DNA of 64,000 nt from Lojkania enalia. Its lineage: Eukaryota > Ascomycota > Dothideomycetes > Pleosporales. The stretch spans positions 202,130 to 266,129 of the forward strand of contig ML986617.1 in assembly GCA_010094045.1 (NCBI GenBank), read 5' to 3'. The notes beneath the pieces were generated by a model that saw nothing but the letters and a program-made list of their open reading frames with translations, was not told the origin of the DNA and did no database searches. The position numbers and the translations under genes were made by a program. This document shows, piece by piece, positions 1-10,859 of this stretch; positions within the stretch are counted from its first letter, which is position 1, and every line of letters starts with the position of its first letter.

Positions 1-1689
1 TACGGAAGATCGTGCCACGAAGAATCTACCATATGAGGCATCGGCTTATACTAGTAGTCTAGCCCACTGCTGGTGATCTTGCTTAGGTTAGCACGGGCCA
101 GCGGACATCCGACGCGTCCAGCCAGGATGAAGGAAACAGGATGTCGGTCCGTGGAACTGCCCCATGAACCGAAGAACTGGAGCACTGATTTGCTTTAGAT
201 CGTCAGGGCAGATTCTCGACGACGTGTTGTCGGTCCTGCAAACCCAGGATTATTCGGGTGTTGTCCATGGCCGAAGTTGGTGCATTAGCGAAGTATCACC
301 AACCGACAAATTGGAGCCGGTGGATAGATGAAAGGGTAATCTTTGCGTCTAGTCAGCCGAGAGCCTTGAATTTTGTTGGCCTGTTAGCGGGTGTAGACCG
401 ACATGGCTTGATATGATCGGCAAGCAAAAGCCGCCAGTGGTTGCACGACACGGTGGAATAAGCACGTTGACTAGGCTATTGTTTCCTCATTTGACGACGA
501 TCAGATTGGGCACCGTCTATAATGACAGACCCTGGAGTAGTTAGCTCTCCATTGCTTCTTAACATCGTAATTACGTCTTCTTGCCTTCACTAAACCTTCC
601 AACACACACCGGTACGTCGGCGTTGTGCGCATTCCGGGAAGGACTCATTCTCGCCGCATAGTGCCTACGTCGATGTAATCTAGATTTTCAATGCAATATA
701 AACAAGGCTGAATACAGCGGGAATGTCACTATCCCTTCGTGTTGGTGAATGGGTTATGACTGGCTGGCTAGTGCCGGACGGCCCCACGGATATCGCTTCG
801 GAGAATGCGGGGATGCGCCTACCAGAGACGATCTATTCGCTAAATTAAGCTTATCATCACCATTTCACAGGTTATAATTGGTAGATACGGAGTACATATT
901 TCTCAATTGGAGGTGCTGATGGCCAGCCTAATAATGTGGGTCAGCCTGTGACACTAGAGCGTTGCGCACCTACAAGTACGAACTTGCCATTCGGACAACT
1001 CTACGACATCTGATAATTGGTGGGGTAGTACTATCGTAATTTATGGGGATGCAATGTCTAGCCTGAGTTTCTCCTCTGCCTCTCAAATTGATTTGACGGC
1101 GCCGCTATCAAAAGTCCCACAATGGCTGGAATTCATGTGAGCTTGCGGAACCTTAACCAAAGTCTAGCTTGGCAAGTCTATTCATCATACTCAGTTAGAC
1201 ATGCGCAAGCACAACTGGCGCTACCAATCCTAGATGCACTATTTTTGGTGTGTAACAGGACTTTGGATACTTCGAAACCGGCGTTGTCAAGCTAGATACT
1301 CCGGCTTTAACGCTGTTTCCTAATATTCACGGATCCAACCCTACAAGGCTGAACCAAGACTTACCCTCTCGGACAAGCCGACCAAGTGTCGGACCGTTTA
1401 ACGTAACTCTCTCACAAGCTAAAGCCTCTTACAGATCCGGCATTGCGCACTGGAGCTCGACCCATTTCTTTCGATTGGTGAATGCTTTGGTTTCAGAGAA
1501 AAGATCATACATATCATGCATATAAGGACCCGGAAAGAATCAAGCCCATAACCTCGGGATGCTAAATTCTAGATGTCGGTCTATCCTCCGTAATAACGCC
1601 AAAATCACTCCTCGTCATAATCTGCGTGCTCTCGCTGCTTTCCAGACTTCGCCGGCCACAGAATATGTCCGTCTTGAACTTCGAGTTTC
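1..1689. other. No gene recognised
   Basis: No reading frame here resembles a protein family I know, and no tRNA-like cloverleaf was seen. Base composition is normal and not RIP-like. The right end is the 3' flank of the minus-strand rhodopsin-domain gene. The open frame on the plus strand at 1559-2041 is antisense to the last exon of that gene and is not counted as a gene. Confidence 0.5.
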
Positions 1690-2979
1690 TTATATCTGGC
1701 CTGAACTTCTATCCCTCAGGTTAGTCGAGCGCCTTTTAGTCACCGGCGATATGACATCCGCGGAATCCGCGTTCAAACATACCGGCTCATCACCATTCTC
1801 AGACCTTTGTTCTGTGACTGTTTCAAGTTGGCTCTTCTTCCCACTGGAATTTGCGTTTGTTGTTTTGATGGTCGCTTCGTTCATGGTTTCTAGCTCCATG
1901 GCACCAAACGCCGTGTTGACCGTCGTTAGGAATGGAGTCATGCAAGGGAGTGTTGTTGCGACGAGGGAGTACTGCATCGAAACCTGGGTCCAGACTGCTG
2001 CGAGGGCTCCTACAAGCGTAGGGTCTGTAGAGCTAATATAGTTGTCTAGTTCCCGCAGACGAAGAATCGCAAACGCGATGATACTGACCAGATCGTCAGA
2101 AAGGAATTCGTATTGGAGTTTCAGTTTTGAATTCACTTACGGAAGCCGTAAGCTGAATGCTAGCACGACCTTGAACTTTTGTTTGTATCGCATCTGCAGT
2201 CCGACAAGGAACGACATCGGTATCGCAAAGAGAACGATTTCAGTTGCAATGTCAAAAGCAGCTATCGCCTGCCATCGCGCAAACTGTGTGGCAGTTCTTC
2301 AGCCCTGCGCTGCGGAAAACAGGCGGCAGGCCACTCACCAGGCTCCCGCACTTTTTTTCATATTGAATCCACGGCTCAGATATATTGCATCGCGTCAATA
2401 CCAGAATGATGGATATTGTGGCAAATGTGGTACAGGCGCCAATGCCAAACATCAGCAGGAGCCGCTGTTTCTCGTCCGGCGTTATGCGCACGAGCAGAAA
2501 TATCATGCTGACTTTTGCAATGTAAATTGTTGCCAGATACAGAGGATCGGCGGTGTAGGCAACCTCCTGCGGTTAGCTTCGGCGGCGCGCCGAGTATCGG
2601 ACATGGTAGAGGCGCGTCCCTCACCTTCTGCACTTTCTCGACATTATCTTCTGGTATTTGATCAATCGTCTTGCCGAATCCCAGGTTGACTTCGTAGAAG
2701 ACCAGGCCGGCCTGGATGATACCGACAGCCTACCAAAGCATTAGCGCGCGTGTAGTAGCGCAACTAGAACGAGCCTACCGTAGCGATCCAAATAGCTATG
2801 TCGTCCCTCTTAGATGGCAGTAAAAGCTGTCGCATGATGATTCGCACGCCAACTGCTACCAAAGATAGGCACATTCCAAGGCCATTGGCTATAACGATCC
2901 ACCCGCTATGGTCCAGCGGAGATATGCTAGCTGCCGGCGGCGCAACACCAGGCGGCAGGGCATTGGCTCTTGCCATCAA
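1690..2979 (-). CDS. Rhodopsin-domain integral membrane protein (fungal PTH11/SAT4-like group), five exons
   Basis: Spliced model: exons 2979-2779, 2729-2625, 2566-2339, 2283-2141 and 2083-1690, giving 1071 nt and 356 aa. The four introns are 50-58 bases with GT...AG ends, and all phases join cleanly. The N-terminal part has DHSGWIVIANGLG followed by a hydrophobic helix and the loop KRDDIAIW. Exon 2 has VNLGFGKTIDQIP, exon 3 the helix after YIAKVSMIFLLVRI, exon 4 ARWQAIAAFDIATEIVLF, and exon 5 LREL followed by WTQVSMQYSLVATTLPC and a polar tail. This order and spacing is that of the fungal rhodopsin domain (seven helices, plasma membrane). Such proteins are common in fungi and mostly of unknown ligand; some act in surface sensing. 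The gene looks complete. It is transcribed away from the permease, with which it shares a 1-kb upstream region. Exact acceptor of intron 3 is the least sure point. Confidence 0.85.
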
Positions 2980-4000
2980 AGGAAAGCCAGCAGAGGACAG
3001 AGTGAGCTAATAGAAACAGAATAGATTGCTAACGCCTGCCCAAGGGGAAACGCGATACAAATAGGACATAGCTCTGAAGGTGAGACGGTGCCGCAACCGC
3101 CCTTCGCAGTCCGCAAATGCAACCGCAGGATTTGATGGCTGGACATGGGAACCGAATTACTCGCTCTCGCGCAATAGTGATACGACAAGTAGAAAAGTAA
3201 GACATTGGCACGCATACATGGCCACTGGGCGGCCTGAATCCTCGTCTCAAGCCTTCGCTTGCCACGGTAGGCCAGCTTGAAGATCAACCAGAGAAGGCGA
3301 TTGGCAAAAGCTAATCAGCGGCAGAAGACTCCCAGTTTTGAGACTCGGAGTTAGGGCGAAGCAGCGAACTGAGTCTCTACGTTGGGCTAGACTGATGAAT
3401 GGAGAACAAATGACCGTGTGGAGAGCGCGGGTGATCAATTGACCACTGCGCAGACCCACCAAAGAAAGCCCCGGGAGCCAAATATGCGGTCGTCCAGCGG
3501 GACGGGGCAAGTGACGGGTCAACGCGCATCTATGCCTCGAACGGCAAAGACCCTCACAAGGCTGGGGACGCAAATAGGCAAGTCGCTGCTCGAGGCGGCA
3601 TGGTTTCAAAAAGCCGCCTGCCGCGCGCTCGAGTGTCTCGTTAGCGGCCAGTGATTTACGGTAAGCCCACTCTCCCGAACGGCAAATCCGCGCTCCCCGC
3701 GCGTGGGAAAGGCTCCTGCGTCCTGCACGGTAATTCCTCTAGCCAGTAGGATACCCTAGCGGGACCCGAGATACACTTGGCAGTGTGAAGAGGTTGCGCC
3801 TCTGGCCGCGACTGGACACGCTGTATCAGCTCGTGTATAGCATGCACCATCGCGGCGTATGCTTTCTGCTGATTTGTTAAATTTAACGGGCCATCCTTCA
3901 TCTTCTCCTTTCTGTCAGCCATCCTCGCCCGCGCGGAACCGCCAGTTTGGTCTTTCTCTGTCGATTTTTTCTGCTCTTAGTCTTCGAGCCTCTGAACAAT
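2980..4000. promoter_or_regulatory. Divergent intergenic region between rhodopsin-domain gene and permease
   Basis: About 1 kb separates the start codons of the two divergent genes, so both promoters must lie here. Several open frames on either strand (for example 3247-3609 and 3656-3922, minus) show no family resemblance, and I treat them as chance. Pyrimidine-rich stretches just before 4001 fit a fungal 5' leader. I could not point to a specific TATA box or operator. Confidence 0.5.
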
Positions 4001-6019
4001 ATGGCCAAAGAAGACGTCCCCATCGAGCTTGTCTCAGAGCTGGACTCGCCCTTCCCGCCTCAAGTCGCGGAGAAATGGCAAGGTACAGAGGCCGACAAGC
4101 GTGACATGCTTGTTATCGGTCGAACACAACAATTGCGTGTACGGTCATCCTGGCGCGGACGGATAATGCCCTCGCATTAGTTCGTACTGACGTTTTCGGC
4201 CAGAGAAACTTCCACCTTATTTCTATTATGGGGTTTGGGGCTACTCTGATCTGTACTTGGGAAATCAATATCACGTATGCTTGCCCATCGCAATATTAGA
4301 AACTCACTTGAGCTCATTCCATTAACCTAGAACTTTTGGCATTGGGTTGACAAATGGGGGAACAGCGGGCTTGATCTATGGCTTCATTGTCGTAGCTTCT
4401 GGCTATAGCCTAGTATATGCTAGCATTGCAGAACTGGCGTCTATGTGAGCGGTCCCAAGAATCGTGTATGTCCAAGAGGCTAACGTACAACCCAGGTCCC
4501 CAACTGCCGGAGGGCAGTATCATGTAGGTAGAATAAGCAATATTGATACCATACCAGCTAACCAGTCCAAGTGGATCAGCGAATTCTCTCCCGCGTTTTG
4601 TCAAAAGTATCTCAGCTACCTTAGCGGTATGTCACCTCTGAGCTTCTATCGTGTCCAAATTGCGACCTGCTTACATGATTAGGCTGGCTTTGTTTTACCG
4701 GGTGGCAAGCTAGTATTTCGGCAATTGCATTCCTCGTGGGCAATTCAGTACAGACTCTCATCGTAAGCGTTCATCTGGATGGAGGTGAAATGTGAATTGA
4801 GGACTAATGCCTCGTATTTGTGCAGCTCTACCATGATGCGGCATATGGCTACCAAAGGTGGCATGGGTCTTTATTGACTATCGCTATTGTCGTGAGCTCC
4901 TTCTTTTTCAACACCGTCCTTGCAAAAAAACTGCCACTCGTCGAAGGGCTGGTCTTACTCATTCATATCTGCGGTGTGTTTGCCGTTGCTATCCCGCTAT
5001 GGGCACTGTCCCCTCGAAAACCCGCATCGGCTGTCTTTACCGAATTCACGAATAATGGGGGATGGCCTACGATGGGGTTGTCCTTCTGGGTGGGATTAAT
5101 GCCGTTGTCGGGTTCGCTGGGTGGTATCGACTGCGTGGTCCACATGTGTAAGTGAGCTGCCGTCAAGAACTGAGACAGCTAACAAATTGGTTCATTCAGC
5201 CGAGGAAGTCAAGGATGCCTCTCGTACCATTCCAAGGGCTATGCTATTCTCTCTCCCATTGAATGCGTCGCTCGGCTTCCTCATGATTATTACACTCTGC
5301 TTCTGCACCGCCGATGTGGACGCCGTGCTTAGCTCTCCAGGAGGCATGGCCGGCTTCCCCTTCGTCCAGATCTTCTACGACGCCACAGGTAGCCTTGCAG
5401 CAACGACTATTATGGTGCTGCTTCCGCTTATTTCGCTTGTGGGCAGCGTGATTGCAGAAATTGCAACAGCATCTCGTCAAATATGGTCCTTTGCGCGTGA
5501 CGGAGGTGTCCCCTTTTCACGTCAAGTAGCTAGCGTATGTAACTTTTCTACCTAGATTTGAATTGATTGCTGATAGCCCCTAAGGTTAACCCTCGATGGG
5601 CAATCCCACTCAACGCCGTCGTTATCTCACTAATCATAAATCTCCTCCTTCCGCTCATTAGTATCGGCAACACGGCTGCATTCAATGCCATCGGCTCTCT
5701 CGGAGGAGTGGCCATCAACACTTCATACATTCTATGCATTGGATCCCTACTCATCAAGCGCTTGAGGGGTCATAAATTGCCCGACCGCCGCTGGTCACTA
5801 GGCAAGTTTGGCGGCATCATCAACGCCATAGCTCTCTGCTACCTGTTCCCCATTGCCATTTTCCAGTTCTTCCCACCTGTCATCCCGGTCACACCTGCGA
5901 GCATGAACTGGGGAAGTCTAATGTTTGGCTCTATGCTGACATTTTCTACCGTTTACTACATTGTGTATGGTAGGAAAGTTTACATCCCACCTGTATATCG
6001 GGTGAAGAGGAATATCTAG
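4001..6019 (+). CDS. Amino-acid/GABA/choline-type permease (APC superfamily), nine exons
   Basis: Spliced model: exons 4001-4138, 4204-4274, 4331-4444, 4496-4523, 4572-4626, 4683-4762, 4826-5147, 5200-5534 and 5585-6019; 1578 nt, 525 aa. All introns are GT-AG and short, and phases agree. The polar N-terminus leads into RRNFHLISIMGFGATLICTW. Then come the family signatures: SPTAGGQYHW across exons 4-5, FTGWQASISA, an LPLVEGLVLLIHICG helix, the consensus HMSEEVKDASRTIPRAM at the exon 7/8 junction, and VNPRWAIPLNAV in exon 9. Length and motif order match full 12-helix fungal permeases that move GABA, choline or other amines across the plasma membrane. Substrate cannot be told from sequence. The acceptor before GTTAAC at 5585 was chosen because it keeps the frame; an upstream AG would break it. 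Confidence 0.9.
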
Positions 6020-6487
6020 AGGCATTGAAGGGGGAAGATGGAGCTTGGACGGCAATTTTCCTATGCGAATGAAAGTAGCGCAAATACGACGTGAGCACGA
6101 GAAATGCTATCAGAAACGAGCAATGCTTAGCGAATGGTAATGAGCATATTCCGGATCCAGACATCCCATTTCACTTCCTGGCCGCGTTGCTATCGCACGA
6201 GAACACAAAAACCCACGCCACATGAACTGCAAACTTGCCCACAAAACTTTACCTGACTCGAGGGTGCTAAATGTGGCAAACCAAGCGGCCGGGATACGTT
6301 CCGCAAACGCTCGTCTGCATGCATGGATACGAACGGTGGCGGAGGTTGCATATCGACGAGACGCGTTCGGCGCTTATGCACATACCCCACCAGAAAGCCT
6401 ATCCATCCATCACGGCGGCAGCTGGCCTTGCAATTCAAATCCCTCCCACCATCCAGCATCTCGGGATACCGTTCCCATCTCCTCACC
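6020..6487 (+). other. Permease 3' flank and P450 promoter region
   Basis: This 468-base gap lies between two genes on the same strand. Open frames in it (minus 6190-6564, plus 6222-6566) have no family likeness and overlap the P450 start. The stretch from about 6400 is C- and T-rich with 'ctcacc' directly before the ATG at 6488, a usual context for a fungal start codon. Nothing else was recognised. Confidence 0.5.
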
Positions 6488-8354
6488 ATGGCCCCGTCCT
6501 TTGATCTCAATACCCCATTACTCTCCTGTGCAACAGCGCTATGTCTACTTATATACCACTTCATAATTCACCCCGTTTTGGTGAGCCCGCTGTCCCGGAT
6601 CCCAAACGCGCACCCCACGTCCTCGATCTCCCCGTTGTGGATCCTGTGGAAGCGCTTCCGCTTCGAAGACGCTGTGGCCGTGCACACTGCGCATGAGGCA
6701 AAGGGTCCGGTCGTCAGATTGGGTCCGCGCGAGATTAGTATCAATTGTGTGAAGGAGGGCGTGAGGATTGTGTATGCGCCGGCCTTCGATAAATCTCCCT
6801 GGTACTCTGTCATGGAGAATTTTGGGTACGTATGTCGATTGATAGTTTCCTGTATAGTTTACGAGAATGCCTAGCTCGAAATTCTTCTGTTATGCGATGT
6901 GTTTTTTGTTTATATATATATATATATATGTATATGTATTTGTGATGAGGGAATGAATAGATGCTCTATGAATATATGTATGTTTTTTTGTTTATATGAA
7001 ACTAGGCACAAGAACATGGTAACCATGCTCTCGCACTCCTCCCACTCGATCCGCAAACGCATGCTCTCGCACATCTACTCAAAATCCTACCTCCTATCCT
7101 CCACAGTCCTCGCCCACACTACCCGCACCATTCTCCAGACGCGGCTTCTCCCATACCTACGCTCCGCCGCCGCATCAAGAACTGAGGTAGAGGTCTCCGT
7201 GCTCTTTTCTGCTGTCGCGATAGACATTAACACGGCGTACCTCTTCGGTCTCGCAGCCGCGCCAAATTATACGCAGGACCTAGACAGCTGTCGCAGGTTC
7301 CTAGCACTATATCATGGGCGGGAGCCGTGGATGGTGTGGAAGCAGGAGTTTTCTAGTCTAGCCGGGTACATAGTACGAATTGGAAGATTCCTCAGCGTGA
7401 AGCGCAACGCCGCGCGTCAGCAGCTAGAAGCCATGTTCCTCGAATGGTGCGATCGCGCGGCGGAGATATACTCAAGTCTATCTGATCCGGCATCTTGCGT
7501 GAAAAGCTCCGACGTAAATGATGAGGAGAAGAAGGGGGCCTTCCCGCTCGTGTACACACAGCTCCGCTCTTCAATCGAGAAACCATCCACGAAAAACTCG
7601 CCCGGATCTGTGCAAGTGGATGCGTCCCAGCGCCTCGAGATCGCGGCCGAGCTTCTTGACCTGCTATCCGCGGGCTTCGAGACGAGCAACATGACTCTCA
7701 AAGACGTGATTCGCCGGCTGTGCCAGAACCCAGACATCCAAACCGCCCTCCAAACAGAACTTCGCTCCTTGCATCAGCCGCTCTTATCGAGCAGTAAAAT
7801 GGCTTGGCCAGATCCAACGGCACTGGATGCCCTGCCACTGCTGTCTGCTGTGCTGCACGAGACGCTGAGGCTGCATCCGCCGGCACCGAATGGCCTCCCT
7901 AGATTGGTGCCCGAGGGTGGCTGCTCGATTGGTGGCTTCCTAGATATCCCGTCTGGTATCCGGGTCAGCGCGCAGGCATACAGTCTGCACCGTAACGCCG
8001 AAGTGTTCCCCGAGCCACAGGCCTGGCGGCCGAAACGCTGGATCGATTGGGATGGGAGGTTCATCAACGGTGGGGAGATGCATCGGTGGTGGTGGGCGTT
8101 TGGGAGCGGCGGGCGCATGTGTATTGGGAGTCAATTTGCTCTTTATCGTGAGTGATATGTCCTTTTTTTTTGTTGTTGTTGCAGGGCCTTAAGGCGCTGA
8201 CTTGGTAGTAGAAATGAAATATATGATTGCAGCTGTTTATACAAACTTCAAGACGAGAATTGCGGAGGAGGAGGTTCGGGGTATTCGGGGTGCCGTTGGG
8301 CTGATGGATGCGAGTAAGAAGGAATTGATGGTTACTTTTGAATCGATGAGTTAA
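6488..8354 (+). CDS. Cytochrome P450 monooxygenase, three exons
   Basis: Spliced model: exons 6488-6825, 7006-8147 and 8209-8354; 1626 nt, 541 aa. The N-terminus is a membrane anchor (LLSCATALCLLIYHFIIHPV) followed by a proline hinge (PLSRIPNAHP), as in ER-bound microsomal P450s. Family marks in order: SIRKRMLSHIYSKS (C-helix region), AGFETS for the I-helix oxygen-binding groove, HETLRLHPPAP holding the ExxR pair, PEPQAWRPKRW (PERF-like), and FGSGGRMCIG with the heme-ligand cysteine. All key residues are present, so the enzyme looks functional. Intron 1 is unusually long (180 bases) and holds a TA microsatellite. Intron 2 ends at 8208, which gives QFALYLEMKYMI across the junction. The substrate is unknown; P450s of this kind oxidise small lipophilic molecules, often in secondary metabolism. 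A polyketide synthase relic lies 2.5 kb downstream. Confidence 0.9.
6911..6929. repeat. TA dinucleotide microsatellite in P450 intron 1
   Basis: About nine TA units stand within the first intron of the P450 gene, followed by TG/TA-rich sequence. This may explain why the intron is longer than its neighbours. Confidence 0.9.
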
Positions 8355-8688
8355 GTGCATGATTTCGTCATTGATAGTATAGAACATGAAAAAATGAAAG
8401 TATTGAAGTTTTTTTACAGAGAGTTCCTTAACTCGGTAGGCGAGAAGGAAGCCTATATGACCGCAATGCAGAGAGAAATGACTCTAGCTTACTTATAGAC
8501 TCGCAGAAGTCTCTAACAAAACCCGTTAGTGACCCACACTAATTGCAGATTACTTTTCGAAAGAAACTGAGAAAGAAAGCATTAGATGCAGGCAAGGAGA
8601 AGGTATCATGCTACAAGAGCGGACCGTCTTAGATCACCATCTCTACAGTTGAAATCCTTGATATTACAATTTGTGTGGCGGATTCTGA
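8355..8688. other. Convergent 3' flanks of P450 and GPI-protein genes
   Basis: 334 bases lie between the two stop codons of genes that point at each other. No gene was seen. It should hold both polyadenylation regions; AT-rich stretches just after 8354 fit that. Confidence 0.5.
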
Positions 8689-9593
8689 TCAAGCAAGAAG
8701 CCGGCCGACTAGTGCTAGCACACCTACGACCATCACACCACCTTGCTTTAATTTATCGGCTGCAGCCGTAGGAGCAACTATCGTGGAGGTGGTAGCGCTA
8801 ACTGAAACCCAGGTAGGGGAAAGAGCCGAGTTCGTGCTATTTCCTGAGGCAATAGAGGTAGAGCGAGCCGGCGGCTGGGGTGGCCTGGAAATGCCTGGAG
8901 GACAGTCCCAGTGGGGAGAAGGAACAAAGTGAGGTGAGCAAGTCGTTACGCTCGGGGCAACGGTGTGCTCATCGGACTTGAACGTGGGAGCGCTGGAAGC
9001 AGGGGGCGTCGAAGTAGCCAGAGGAGCTGTTGATGGAGCTTGGGTTGAAGGTGCAGCCGACGACGCCGAAAAACCTGGCTCAGGGGCTGGCGCGGTTGGC
9101 TTAGGCTCGGGTTCCTCCTGGTCAGGACAGTCCCAGTCTGGGGAAGGTTAGTGTGGAAATTGGCAAATCATCTCAGTGAGACGTGCGGTTCTTGTGGGGC
9201 TTGCATCCAGTCGCGGTTGGTGAAGGTGGTGGCGTGGGTGGCTTGGGCACGCCTGAAGGGCACTTCCATTCTGTGATGAATATTAGCTTGGAAGTCAATA
9301 TGAAAATGCCAGCGAAACTTACGGTCTTCATAAGCGACGCATTCAGTAGCGGCAGCTTGAGCATGGACCTCGCCGAGAGTATGTTCACCAACCGGAAGCC
9401 TGGTGGTCTCAGGGACGTTAGGTGGGCAGTGCCAATAATCTTCATGTATAGTGAGAATTGCAACACATTAAACTAAAATGTGGCGGTACTTACCTCCGTG
9501 AGGCTCACAAGCAGTAGTTTGCGTGAAGGCGAACTGGTCGTCTTGGGCGACAACCGCAGCCGCAGCCGCCAGCAGAATAACGATGACTTTCAT
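8689..9593 (-). CDS. GPI-anchored secreted protein with repeated Cys-Pro-His ... Trp-x-Cys-Pro modules, four exons
   Basis: Spliced model: exons 9593-9494, 9439-9323, 9270-9187 and 9137-8689; 750 nt, 249 aa. It opens with a clear signal peptide (MKVIVILLAAAAAVVAQ) and closes with a hydrophobic tail (GGVMVVGVLALVGRLLA) after small residues, a typical GPI-attachment signal, so the product should sit on the plasma membrane or cell wall. Four modules are visible: CEPHGDYWHCPP, CVAYEDQWKCPS, CKPHKNHWDCPD and CSPHFVPSPHWDCPP. Pro/Thr/Ser-rich spacers that are probably O-glycosylated separate them. Each of the first three modules is cut by a phase-1 intron just before the Trp; the fourth has none but has three extra residues. 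Intron 3 (9186-9138) uses GC instead of GT as donor: GT at 9182 gives a stop. I know of similar CPH/WHCP repeat proteins in fungi but no proven function. The overlapping plus-strand open frames at 8675-9151 and 9183-9665 are shadows. Confidence 0.82.
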
Positions 9594-9760
9594 AGCGAGG
9601 ACGTGGAGCAACTATGTGTGTTGGTGTGGGTGTTTGTGGCTGAGGTTGATATTGCGAGGTTGTAGGGTTATTGTGGGTGTGAAGAGAGAGAGATGTAGGA
9701 ATAGGGCTGGGTAGCGGGGGAAGGGGGGGCTTTATGTAGGCTCCTAAAGAGTACTCTGTT
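9594..9760 (-). promoter_or_regulatory. Core promoter and CA/CT-rich leader of the GPI-protein gene
   Basis: Reading minus, an ACATAAA TATA-like element stands at about 9737-9731, 140 bases before the start codon. It is followed by a long C/T- then C/A-rich leader without G-rich interruptions (9720-9595). Pyrimidine-rich leaders of this type are seen in well-expressed fungal genes. The TATA assignment is by eye only. Confidence 0.5.
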
Positions 9761-10859
9761 GGCGCGGCGCCTCCTTGTTGCCTACGAGACCGGCCATTAG
9801 GGTACTCGTAGGGTGAAAATTTTCGCGTCAATGGAAACGGGTCGAAGAAATTCTGCGTCCGTCTTTGTGCTAATCTCTAATCAATATGTAGAGTTGTGTT
9901 TGTTGTATACGTCTTCGCATTACAACGCCCATTGAAGTCATGCACCGCAGGCGCACCCTCATTGGGGAGGCAAGCCTGATTGGGAGGGCCAGGACCGAAG
10001 TCAAATCTAAATCTAGTAGCGCAGTTTGTGGAATATGAGACGTCAGGACCTCAAGGGAAAGTTATGTGCCCAATAGAGCGCGCTTGCTCCATTGTTCAGG
10101 CCTGTCGAGCGCCTTCTGCAGGGTCGCGATGAACATAACCATTCCCTTTAGGCATAGTGCATCTGTTTATTATTCCCAGGGCGCTGGTCTCCTAATATAT
10201 TAGAAATGGATTTGCCGAACCTCAGGAGTGCTCTGTCGTCTTATTAGAGTGGTGCAACACGCTATTATGTGAGTGTTTACACACTAGCAACCAGTACCCT
10301 GGAAACTCACAAGAGTAGCACTAGCTGTATTACGGACGTATAAGACTGTTGCACGCTCTGCCATGTGATACGTCGAATGCGACCATGAGAGCTGTTCCAG
10401 ATGGTAAATCTGTCCTGGCAGATCCGGTCAGGCCATCGAACTCATTCTACGGAATTCAGAGCATTAAATTCCCAGATATAGCGCAAAACATTCGTTAGTA
10501 ATGGCGGCCGAACGCTATCATGATTATCACAGCATGTATCATTGAGCAACGAGAATATTAGCAAAAATATCTCCCACAAGCAACGTCACGCAAACAGATG
10601 AGATTCTGCCGTGGCTTTTGAACTTAGGGACTCCAACCTAGTCATTTAGTTTGGGTAATTAGGTTCCCCTCTATCTCCCTCTAGTATTCAACCCTCCTTA
10701 CGTCTATGATTATTTTTACATCTCTGTTTCTCTTCTTGCTGATTTATATCTGCTAAGTAATGGAGCAGGTGAGGAAAAACTATGTCGATTTGCATCAGTG
10801 GAGGATAAAGGCTATTTATACTCTCTGCCCTAGTATCACATGATATCGGGGCTAATCCT
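9761..10859. other. No gene recognised
   Basis: About 1.1 kb of normal-composition DNA without a frame I can assign. It lies directly upstream of the polyketide synthase relic, so it may hold more badly decayed parts of that gene, but I found no ketoreductase or other PKS motif before about 10860. Confidence 0.45.

Noticed and set aside
1559..2689. Plus-strand open frames of 160 and 215 codons
   Set aside because: They lie antisense to exons and introns of the rhodopsin-domain gene, whose spliced product has clear family motifs; they have none.
2976..3922. Three minus-strand frames of 88-120 codons between rhodopsin and permease genes
   Set aside because: No motif, and they overlap each other in different frames. 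The promoter-rich position makes chance likely.
9173..9466. 97-codon minus-strand frame containing parts of exons 2 and 3 of the GPI-protein gene
   Set aside because: It runs through introns in a frame different from the signal-peptide exon; splicing gives a better and longer product.
8675..9665. Plus-strand frames opposite the GPI-protein gene
   Set aside because: Proline- and glycine-rich readings arise as the complement of the Pro/Ser/Thr-rich repeats. The minus-strand model has a signal peptide, matched introns and a GPI tail.
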